A DNA stretch of 10,493 bases, taken from the NCBI GenBank assembly GCA_934256695.1, contig CAKQPE010000063.1, positions 1-10,493 of the forward strand, in the 5' to 3' direction. The notes under the pieces were generated by a model, which saw nothing but the letters and a program-made list of their open reading frames with translations, had not been told where the DNA came from and did not search any database. The DNA is from an uncultured Eubacteriales bacterium. Lineage in GTDB: Bacteria > Bacillota > Clostridia > Lachnospirales > Anaerotignaceae. Made by a program: the position numbers and the translations under genes. This document shows, one piece after another, positions 4,848 to 10,493 of this stretch; positions within the stretch are counted from its first letter, which is position 1; each line of letters begins with the position of its first letter.

Positions 4848-5813
4848 ATGAAAAAGAATACAAATGTTATTATATCTTCTGTTTCTCTTATAGTTTCTGT
4901 ACTTCTTTTGGTAAATACGTTTTCTCTTTCTTCACAGATAAAATCGTTGAAAAACAGTATCAAAAATACAAATAATTCTCTCTATTCCCAGTACAGCAAT
5001 ATTTCAAGCAATATTTACAATATATCGGACAGTGTAACTGCCGCCGTTGAAAAAGGCACAAGCATTATAGCTTCAAGCGAATATGATTTCGGAGAAATAA
5101 ATAAAACCGATTTTTCAATACCTGTTATATTCAGTATTACTCCAAAGGAGTATTCCGAAGGTACTGCGGCTCAGATATATATAAACAATAAGCCTTATGA
5201 CATGATATATAATAACGGTCACTTTGAATATACCGCCGATACAAAATTAAACTCCGACAGTTTGCAGGCAACAAAAGTCGCTCTTATATCAAAGGGAACA
5301 ACCAAATTTCAGGAATTATCGGATATGTATGTTTCCGTAAAGAATGAATTTTTCCCTTATATAGATTGTGATTTTTCAAGCACTTCCAATTATACAACAA
5401 CAAATAATAATACTCTCAGCTTTAATTGCTCCGGTGATGTTAATTTAAATATAAGCTATCCGGGCTATGCTGATTCAAACAAAGATAAAATAAAATCGGC
5501 AAAGGCAAATTTATATGTAAATGATGAATTGGAAAAATCTTTTAATAGTAATATTGATGATGAATCTTACGTATATATCAATATAAGTGACTGCCGACTG
5601 GAAATACCTTCCGATTCTGAATTTTATATTGAAGCGGAAATTACAAACGATAAAGGATTTGCTTATAAGAAAGTGATATATTCCTTTGAAACCGATTCCA
5701 AGGGAAATATGGTTAATGAAATAACATTTTACGGAGGAGATACAGAATCTTCCGAAGAACTCTCCGGTTTTAAGGTTTATGACAGCAACGGAAAATACTT
5801 GTGTACGTTGTAA
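4848..5813 (+). CDS. Membrane-anchored surface protein of unknown function, with two similar beta-rich regions
   Basis: I do not recognise this 321-residue protein. It has a short basic N-terminus and one membrane segment (about residues 7-27) with no signal-peptidase or lipobox cysteine site, then a likely short coiled coil (about 28-66, with I31, L34, I38, L45, I52, I56, I59 and V63 roughly on heptad positions), rich in Ser and Asn. The rest, rich in Asn, Ser, Thr and Tyr, should lie outside the cell. Two stretches look related: 96-165, with AAQIYINNKPYDMIYNN (107-123), and 201-281, with AKANLYVNDELEKSFNSN (218-235). Each ends in a strand-rich block, suggesting a duplicated Ig-like sandwich. 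Four cysteines (174, 194, 249, 319) are all external. ATG 4848 has AAGGAGG (4834-4840) ahead and follows ogt by 15 bp. Confidence 0.75.
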   Translation: MKKNTNVIISSVSLIVSVLLLVNTFSLSSQIKSLKNSIKNTNNSLYSQYSNISSNIYNISDSVTAAVEKGTSIIASSEYDFGEINKTDFSIPVIFSITPKEYSEGTAAQIYINNKPYDMIYNNGHFEYTADTKLNSDSLQATKVALISKGTTKFQELSDMYVSVKNEFFPYIDCDFSSTSNYTTTNNNTLSFNCSGDVNLNISYPGYADSNKDKIKSAKANLYVNDELEKSFNSNIDDESYVYINISDCRLEIPSDSEFYIEAEITNDKGFAYKKVIYSFETDSKGNMVNEITFYGGDTESSEELSGFKVYDSNGKYLCTL

Positions 5814-5876
5814 AATTTGTTTTGCCAATATTGCCGATTTTTAAGCCGTCCATGAAATTGAAGGTGTCAGGGAGTG

Positions 5877-5889
5877 ACGGAAGGATTCG
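5877..5889. repeat. Isolated copy of the ACGGAAGGRTTCG motif
   Basis: ACGGAAGGATTCG differs at one base from the first 13 bases of both tandem units at 2477 and 2494, and has the same orientation. It lies in the spacer between the unknown gene and panC, in a stretch (about 5845-5925) that is visibly GC-richer than its flanks. Confidence 0.5.
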
Positions 5890-5942
5890 TATTCTCCGTT
5901 TGTTGAGAAGGCTTTGGGGTATGTAATTGATTTACATATAAC

Positions 5943-5977
5943 AAAAAATCACCAAAATTTTATTTTGGTGATTTTTT
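5943..5977. terminator. Bidirectional intrinsic terminator between the unknown gene and panC
   Basis: AAAAAATCACCAAAA (5943-5957) and TTTTGGTGATTTTTT (5963-5977) pair perfectly over 15 bp, loop TTTTA. With a T-run on the plus strand and the matching A-run giving a T-run on the minus strand, it can end both converging transcripts. It is 31 bp past the panC stop and 129 bp past the stop of the unknown gene. Confidence 0.93.
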
Positions 5978-6008
5978 ATAAGCTACAGATAAATAAAATA
6001 TCTGCTTT

Positions 6009-6851
6009 TTATTCTGTTATGAAGTTATCAATAAGTCTTGTTTTGCCGATATACACTGCTAAAGCTACCAATACAGGCTGGTCTATGGTTTCTACGTGCT
6101 GTATATTAGGGAAACTTACTACATCAACATAATCAATCTTAGCAAGTTTTTCTGTGTTTATAATGTCGCTTATGGCTTTTATAACAGTATCGGGATTTTT
6201 TTCTCCGCCCTTTACCATTTCCTCGCCTTTTGTAAGTGCTTTATGAAGTATTACGGCAGCAGCTCTTTCTTCTGCGTTAAGATATACATTTCTTGAACTT
6301 TTTGCAAGACCGTCGGCTTCTCTTACTATAGGACAGCCGATTATTTCTACATCAATATTTAAGTCTCTTACCATTCTTCTAATAACGGCAAGCTGCTGAG
6401 CATCTTTCTGTCCGAAATATGCTCTGTCAGGCTTAACAATGTTCAAAAGCTTTGTAACAACTGTGCAAACACCTCTGAAATGAATAGGTCTGCTCTTTCC
6501 GCAAAGTTCTTTCTGAACATCGCCTGCATCAACATATGTAGAGAAATTGTCTGCATACATTATTTCCGGTGTAGGATTGAATATAATTGAAGCACCTGCA
6601 TTTTCGCAAAGAACGGAATCTTTTTCTATATCTCTCGGATATACGGAAAGGTCCTCGTTTGCACCAAACTGAATTGGATTTACAAAAACACTTACAACTA
6701 CCTTATCGTTTTCCTTTACGGCTCTGTCAATAAGGCTTTTGTGTCCTTCATGGAGATAGCCCATAGTAGGAACAAGACCTACACTAAGACCTGCTTTTCT
6801 CCATTCTTTAATGATACTGCGAGTTTCTTCAATACTGTGTACTACTTTCAA
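6009..6851 (-). CDS. panC: Pantothenate synthetase (pantoate-beta-alanine ligase), TTG start
   Basis: Joins pantoate and beta-alanine with ATP through a pantoyl-adenylate, the last step to pantothenate (coenzyme A pathway), in the cytoplasm. The 280-residue protein has the standard length and motifs: PTMGYLHEGHKSL (28-40) with the HIGH-type HEGH, FVNPIQFGANEDL (56-68), SRPIHFRGVCTVV (120-132), FGQKDAQQ (146-153) and the KMSKS-like GLAKSSRN (181-188). Two positions differ from the forms I know best: Ile for Gly in RPGHF and Lys for Met in GLAMSSRN. The start is TTG at 6849-6851: an in-frame TAA lies only two codons upstream, no ATG comes before the catalytic MGYLHEGH, and GAGG (6860-6863) is 8 nt ahead. 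No panB or panD lies beside it; it has its own promoter and ends at the shared terminator. Confidence 0.95.
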   Translation of the reverse strand: MKVVHSIEETRSIIKEWRKAGLSVGLVPTMGYLHEGHKSLIDRAVKENDKVVVSVFVNPIQFGANEDLSVYPRDIEKDSVLCENAGASIIFNPTPEIMYADNFSTYVDAGDVQKELCGKSRPIHFRGVCTVVTKLLNIVKPDRAYFGQKDAQQLAVIRRMVRDLNIDVEIIGCPIVREADGLAKSSRNVYLNAEERAAAVILHKALTKGEEMVKGGEKNPDTVIKAISDIINTEKLAKIDYVDVVSFPNIQHVETIDQPVLVALAVYIGKTRLIDNFITE

Positions 6852-6859
6852 CTTTTACG

Positions 6860-6863
6860 CCTC
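6860..6863 (-). promoter_or_regulatory. Ribosome binding site for the TTG start of panC
   Basis: GAGG is followed by CGTAAAAG and TTG. The in-frame TAA in the spacer rules out any longer reading, so this weak start may keep PanC levels low. Confidence 0.7.
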
Positions 6864-6904
6864 ATTTCGTTTTTTTATAAAAGCATGGTTAAATGTCTTT
6901 TGCT

Positions 6905-6933
6905 ATTATAGACTATAGATGTATTTTTTGCAA
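6905..6933 (-). promoter_or_regulatory. Sigma-A-type promoter for panC
   Basis: TTGCAA (6928-6933), a 17-nt spacer and a perfect TATAAT (6905-6910) on the minus strand. Transcription would begin near 6898, about 47 nt ahead of the TTG start. Confidence 0.8.
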
Positions 6934-6997
6934 TACAATTTTTAGACTGAAATAAATACGTTTTTTAGGTATTTTTATATATTTTTAATTACGCACA

Positions 6998-7030
6998 ATA
7001 CCCTCCGCCATTTATAAAAGCAGAGGGTAT
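6998..7030 (-). terminator. Probable terminator after pyrE
   Basis: ATACCCTC and GAGGGTAT (with further GC/GC pairing past one mismatch) form a stem with an AT-rich loop, 20 bp after the pyrE stop. On the pyrE strand the tail is TGTGCGTAATTAAAAAT, so the U-run is poor; on the plus strand a T-run follows after four bases. It is the only candidate end for the pyrimidine transcript here. Confidence 0.6.
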
Positions 7031-7050
7031 GGATATTTTTTATTAACAAT

Positions 7051-7713
7051 TTAAAGTATGCAGTACTTATTCATATAATTTTCCATAGCACCGAGTACAT
7101 CACCGTATGTACCCTTTGCCTTGAGGTATTCATAAATATCTGCTACGGATATAATGGAATGTACGTTAAGACCGAATTCTTCCTTAACTTCCATTACAGC
7201 TGTTTTTTCGCTGTTTGCACCTACCTCACAGCGGTTTACGGATATAAACATATCTGTTACATTGACATTTGCGGCACTTTTAAGAACAGGCATTGTTTCT
7301 CTTATGGCTGTTCCGGCTGTTATAACGTCCTCTACTATAACAATCTTATCTCCGTCCTTAGGAGCATAGCCTACAAGGTTTCCACCCTCACCGTGGTCTT
7401 TCTTTTCTTTTCTGTTAAAGAAATAAGGCTTGTCAATACCGTATTCTGTGTAAAGGTTGGCAGCTGTTGCCGCAACAAGAGGAATACCCTTGTATGCAGG
7501 GCCGAACATTGCGTCAAAGTCTGTTCCGCAGGTATCTTTTATAAGTTTTGAATAAAACTTAGCAAGAGTTGCAATCTGTTTTCCTGTTTTGTAGTTTCCT
7601 GTATTTACAAAGTACGGTGTGTTTCTTCCGCTTTTTGTTACAAAGCTTCCGAATTTAAGCACATCTGCACTCATCATAAACTCTATAAATTCAATTTTTG
7701 CTGTATCAAGCAT
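7051..7713 (-). CDS. pyrE: Orotate phosphoribosyltransferase
   Basis: Transfers the phosphoribosyl group of PRPP to orotate to give OMP, the fifth step of UMP synthesis. The 220-residue reading has SGRNTPYF (28-35) at the substrate pocket, FGPAYKGIPL (70-79), the flexible catalytic loop RKEKKDHGEGG (101-111) and the PRPP-binding motif IVIVEDVITAGTA (124-136). I start it at ATG 7711-7713, preceded by AAGGGGGA (7721-7728). The frame stays open to an ATG eight codons earlier (7735-7737), inside the end of pyrDB, but that has no equally good site. It is the last gene of the operon, 16 bp after pyrDB. Confidence 0.95.
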   Translation of the reverse strand: MLDTAKIEFIEFMMSADVLKFGSFVTKSGRNTPYFVNTGNYKTGKQIATLAKFYSKLIKDTCGTDFDAMFGPAYKGIPLVAATAANLYTEYGIDKPYFFNRKEKKDHGEGGNLVGYAPKDGDKIVIVEDVITAGTAIRETMPVLKSAANVNVTDMFISVNRCEVGANSEKTAVMEVKEEFGLNVHSIISVADIYEYLKAKGTYGDVLGAMENYMNKYCIL

Positions 7714-7720
7714 TATATTT

Positions 7721-7728
7721 TCCCCCTT
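7721..7728 (-). promoter_or_regulatory. Ribosome binding site that fixes the pyrE start
   Basis: AAGGGGGA lies 7 nt ahead of ATG 7711-7713. It would sit inside the coding region if the upstream ATG at 7737 were used. Confidence 0.75.
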
Positions 7729-7729
7729 A

Positions 7730-8641
7730 TCAGTCAATAATACCTCTTATTTCCGAAAGGTCCTTTATTCCGTTTTCAATCATAAATTTCTCAATGCCTT
7801 CGGCAACCTCAACTGTAGCAAAAGGGTTGTTGAAATTAGCTGTACCTACGGCAACGGCTGTTGCACCTGCCATTATAAATTCTATGGCATCTTCATAGTT
7901 TGCAATACCGCCCATACCTATTATAGGAACATCTACTGCTTTTGCAACCTGATAAACCATCCTTACGGCAACAGGCTTAACGGCAGGGCCTGACATACCG
8001 CCGATTTTGTTGGCAAGCACAGGCTTTCTTTTATGAATGTCTATTTTCATTCCTATAAGGGTATTTATAAGGGAAAGAGCGTCTGCACCGCCGCTTACGG
8101 CAGCCTTTGCTATTTCCGTTATATCAGTTACGTTAGGAGTAAGTTTTACAATAAGCGGTTTTTTGCAGTATTTTTTTACTTCCGAAACAACTTTTTCTGC
8201 CATGGCAGGAACTGTACCGAAAGTTATACCGCCTTCACTTACATTAGGGCATGATATATTAAGCTCAAACATATCCACATCGGCATCGGAAAGCTTTCTT
8301 GCCGCTTCACAATACTGGTCGATTGAGTGACCGCAGATATTTACAATTATCTTTGTGTCAAACTGTCTTAAAAACGGAATATCGTTTTCTATAAAATAAT
8401 CTGCTCCGGGATTCTGTAAGCCTACGGAGTTAAGCATACCGCCGTAAACTTCGGCAATTCTCGGTGAGTTGTTTCCTTTCCAAGGCTCTGCCGCAACACC
8501 CTTTACGGTAACGGCACCAAGCTTGTTTAAATCAACAAAGTCGGAAAATTCCCTTCCTGAGCCGAATGTACCTGACGCTGTTGTGACAGGATTTTTCATC
8601 TCAACACCGCATATATTTACAGCTGTATTTATATTACTCAT
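7730..8641 (-). CDS. pyrDB: Dihydroorotate dehydrogenase B (NAD+), catalytic subunit
   Basis: The FMN-containing TIM-barrel subunit that oxidises dihydroorotate to orotate, passing electrons to PyrK and then NAD+. The 303-residue protein shows TASGTFG (21-27), NSVGLQNPG (71-79), ELNISCPNV (126-134) with Cys131 as the catalytic base that marks class 1 enzymes (class 2 has Ser), LIVKLTPNV (163-171), IGMGGI (241-246) and GTANF (266-270) at the FMN phosphate site. Cysteine together with a neighbouring pyrK identifies class 1B. The ATG at 8639-8641 lies inside the end of pyrK (8-bp overlap), and AGGTGA within the pyrK codons serves as ribosome binding site, so the two subunits are translationally coupled. 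Confidence 0.96.
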   Translation of the reverse strand: MSNINTAVNICGVEMKNPVTTASGTFGSGREFSDFVDLNKLGAVTVKGVAAEPWKGNNSPRIAEVYGGMLNSVGLQNPGADYFIENDIPFLRQFDTKIIVNICGHSIDQYCEAARKLSDADVDMFELNISCPNVSEGGITFGTVPAMAEKVVSEVKKYCKKPLIVKLTPNVTDITEIAKAAVSGGADALSLINTLIGMKIDIHKRKPVLANKIGGMSGPAVKPVAVRMVYQVAKAVDVPIIGMGGIANYEDAIEFIMAGATAVAVGTANFNNPFATVEVAEGIEKFMIENGIKDLSEIRGIID

Positions 8642-9410
8642 CCCACATCACCTCGTCACCCATAAATACCGGCCCGTCTTTACATACTTTAAGGTTCTGC
8701 CAGTCGTTTTCACCGTTTCTTTTTATCTTAACGGCACAGCCTACACAAGCACCTATTCCGCAAGCCATTCTTTCTTCCATTGATACCTGAACAGGAATAT
8801 TTCTTTCACTGCCCCATTTTGCCGTATATTTAAGCATTACCTTCGGGCCACAGGCATATATAAGACCACCCTGTGGATTAACGGAATCCATAAGCTGGAC
8901 AATATTGCCCTTAAAGCCAACGCTTCCGTCATCGGTAGCGACATGAACATCTGCACCGAGAGATTTGAATTTATCAACAAGGACAGGTGCCGTTCTTGAA
9001 CCTATGAATACAGTTACACTGCCTTTAAGCTGTTTGCAAAGCTCTACAAGAGGGGCTGTACCTATACCGCCGCCGGCAAGGATACTTTTTTTAATACCTA
9101 TATCAATGCTAAAGCCGTTTCCGCAAGGCCCCATAACTTTAAGGCTGTCACCAACAGGACACTGGCTGAAATAGTCACTGCCCTTGCCTACTACCTGATA
9201 AACAAGCGTAAGTGTACATTTTTCTTTGTCTATCTCACTTATGCTTATAGGTCTTGGGAGAATATACTCTCCCAGACCTGTATAAACTTCAACAAACTGT
9301 CCCGCAACAGCCTTTGATGTTATTTCCGGACAGCAGAGAACCATAGAATATATGTCCTCTGCTATTTTTTCGTTTTCCAAAATTTCAGCAAATTCTACTG
9401 ATTTTTTCAT
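8634..9410 (-). CDS. pyrK: Dihydroorotate dehydrogenase B, electron-transfer subunit
   Basis: The iron-sulfur flavoprotein that carries electrons from PyrDB to NAD+. The 258-residue protein has a ferredoxin-reductase fold: an FAD-binding barrel with RPISI (53-57) and GKGSDYF (75-81), an NAD-binding domain with GGGIGTAPL (113-121) and ACGP (186-189), and a C-terminal [2Fe-2S] site formed by Cys217, Cys222, Cys225 (CGIGACVGC) and Cys243 (VCKDGP). All four cluster ligands are present. ATG 9408-9410 overlaps the carB stop as ATGA, with GGAGG at 9418-9422. Together with pyrDB it forms the heterotetrameric enzyme. Confidence 0.95.
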   Translation of the reverse strand: MKKSVEFAEILENEKIAEDIYSMVLCCPEITSKAVAGQFVEVYTGLGEYILPRPISISEIDKEKCTLTLVYQVVGKGSDYFSQCPVGDSLKVMGPCGNGFSIDIGIKKSILAGGGIGTAPLVELCKQLKGSVTVFIGSRTAPVLVDKFKSLGADVHVATDDGSVGFKGNIVQLMDSVNPQGGLIYACGPKVMLKYTAKWGSERNIPVQVSMEERMACGIGACVGCAVKIKRNGENDWQNLKVCKDGPVFMGDEVMWDE

Positions 9411-10493
9411 TTAATATCCTCCAATGCTATTACATCTACATCATCAGTTGTAATATCACTGTCCATAACATCTACAAGAGCACCTGCTGTGTCAAGAGAT
9501 GTCATAAGAACTATAGAGCATTCAGCAGCTGTACGTCTTATTTTGAAACCGTCACTTGTAGCTCTGTTGCCTTTGTTAGGTGTATTGATAATAAGGTCAA
9601 CCATACCGCTTCTGATTATATCAAGAACATTTGGCACACCTTCGCTGATCTTTCTTACTACCTTAACACGGTCTATACCATTTTCCTGCATAAACTTAGC
9701 TGTACCGTCTGTAGCAAGGAAGTTGTAGCCCAGTTTTTCAAGCTTCTTAGCTATAGGAAGGAACTCTGGGAAATCCTGTGGCTTAATTGTTACAAGAGCT
9801 GTACCGTTCTTTCTTGGAACAACGATTCCCGCTGCAAGGAAGCCTTTGTAAAGAGCACGTTTAAGGTTCTTTCCTACACCGAGAATTTCACCTGTTGAAC
9901 GCATTTCAGGTCCAAGGCTAACTTCTACCTGTGGAAGTTTCTCTGTTGAGAAGATAGGTACTTTAATGCAAACCTTGTCAGGCTCTTTGCAGATACCGCT
10001 TTCGTAGCCTAAATCTTTAAGTTTTGAGCCAAGCATAACCTTTGTTGCTATATCAATAATAGGTACACCTGTAACCTTGCTTATATAAGGTACTGTACGG
10101 CTTGAACGAGGGTTAACCTCTATTATGTTAAGCTCGCCGTGGTAGTCGATAAACTGAATGTTAATCATACCGATTACTTTAAGAGCAACGGCAATTCTTC
10201 TTGTTTCGTCAACAATCTGTGCTTTGATTTCATCTGAAATATGCTGTGGAGGATATATTGATATGGAGTCTCCTGAATGAACGCCGGCTCTTTCAAGATG
10301 TTCCATAATACCAGGGATAAGTATATCCTCTCCGTCACAGATAGCGTCTACTTCTATTTCACGTCCAAGAAGGTATCTGTCGATAAGAACAGGGTTTTTG
10401 CTGTCTTTTGCAAATGCTTCCTGAAGGTATTTTGTAATCTGGGCTTCGTTATATGTTATTTCCATACCCTGTCCGCCGAGAACATATGAAGGA
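9407..10493 (-). CDS. carB: Carbamoyl-phosphate synthase large subunit, C-terminal third (partial, runs off the right edge)
   Basis: CarB uses ammonia delivered by CarA, bicarbonate and two ATP to make carbamoyl phosphate for pyrimidines and arginine. The 361 visible residues begin inside the second ATP-grasp domain at PSYVLGGQGMEI, so about the first two-thirds of a normal CarB lies beyond the window; an internal ATG at 10465 is not the start. Visible are HLERAGVHSGDS (65-76), the metal/ATP-binding EVNPRSSRT (125-133), GEILGVGKNL (201-210) and a complete C-terminal MGS-like allosteric domain (about 235-345) with ATDGTAKF (260-267) and INTPNKGNR (302-310), where UMP and similar effectors bind in characterised enzymes. 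Its position directly ahead of pyrK says this copy serves pyrimidine rather than arginine synthesis. Confidence 0.96.
   Translation of the reverse strand, partial: PSYVLGGQGMEITYNEAQITKYLQEAFAKDSKNPVLIDRYLLGREIEVDAICDGEDILIPGIMEHLERAGVHSGDSISIYPPQHISDEIKAQIVDETRRIAVALKVIGMINIQFIDYHGELNIIEVNPRSSRTVPYISKVTGVPIIDIATKVMLGSKLKDLGYESGICKEPDKVCIKVPIFSTEKLPQVEVSLGPEMRSTGEILGVGKNLKRALYKGFLAAGIVVPRKNGTALVTIKPQDFPEFLPIAKKLEKLGYNFLATDGTAKFMQENGIDRVKVVRKISEGVPNVLDIIRSGMVDLIINTPNKGNRATSDGFKIRRTAAECSIVLMTSLDTAGALVDVMDSDITTDDVDVIALEDIK

Noticed and set aside
5852..5926. A 24-codon plus-strand ORF in the spacer after the unknown gene, rich in Arg and Leu near its end.
   Set aside because: It has no convincing ribosome binding site, uses codons unlike its neighbours and lies in the GC-richer repeat-like patch, so chance is the simplest explanation.
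6921..6936. Inverted repeat GTATT/AATAC over the panC -35 box as an operator.
   Set aside because: Arms of 5 bp in very AT-rich DNA with a 6-nt spacer are too likely by chance.
7714..7737. Longer pyrE reading from an ATG inside the end of pyrDB.
   Set aside because: The ribosome binding site AAGGGGGA lies between this ATG and the ATG at 7713, and the family motif pattern fits the shorter protein.

Overview
The window looks like chromosomal DNA of a low-GC, endospore-forming member of the Bacillota, most likely class Clostridia. Supporting signs are the AT-rich non-coding DNA and AGGAGG-type ribosome binding sites, a sporulation amidase (SpoIIP) with a sigma-E-like promoter, a T-box riboswitch ahead of a single-chain glycyl-tRNA synthetase, and a two-subunit NAD-linked dihydroorotate dehydrogenase (PyrK + PyrDB). 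Genus or species cannot be fixed from the sequence alone.

Layout from left to right. (1) 1-465, minus strand: the first 61 codons of glyQS behind a complete glycine T-box leader (specifier GGC, UGGA bulge, terminator) and its own promoter, whose -35 box overlaps the stop codon of asnB. (2) 462-2372, minus: asnB, glutamine-hydrolysing asparagine synthetase, with its own promoter. (3) 2373-2701: a non-coding stretch. From 2421 to 2702 two near-identical 28-bp repeats bracket a string of hairpins and a tandem 17-bp repeat; this is the least ordinary part of the window. (4) 2702-4218, minus: spoIIP followed by a small four-helix membrane protein of the CmpB-like family. (5) 4335-5813, plus: ogt (O6-methylguanine repair) followed by an unrecognised membrane-anchored surface protein. 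(6) 5814-6008: convergent spacer with a strong bidirectional terminator. (7) 6009-6933, minus: panC with its own promoter and a TTG start. (8) 7051-10493, minus: the 3' end of a pyrimidine operon, carB (partial)-pyrK-pyrDB-pyrE, tightly packed with overlapping ends.

How the genes fit together. CarB makes carbamoyl phosphate, PyrDB/PyrK oxidise dihydroorotate to orotate using NAD+, and PyrE attaches phosphoribose to give OMP, so the right-hand third is three steps of de novo UMP synthesis on one transcript. PanC makes pantothenate, AsnB asparagine, and GlyQS charges tRNA-Gly under control of the T-box sensing uncharged tRNA-Gly. SpoIIP is part of the engulfment peptidoglycan machinery. Most of this is ordinary housekeeping. 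I found no phage, CRISPR, toxin-antitoxin or defence system. The points worth a second look are the structured intergenic repeat element, a motif it shares with a second intergenic site, the unknown two-repeat surface protein, and the inverted repeats that sit over promoters.
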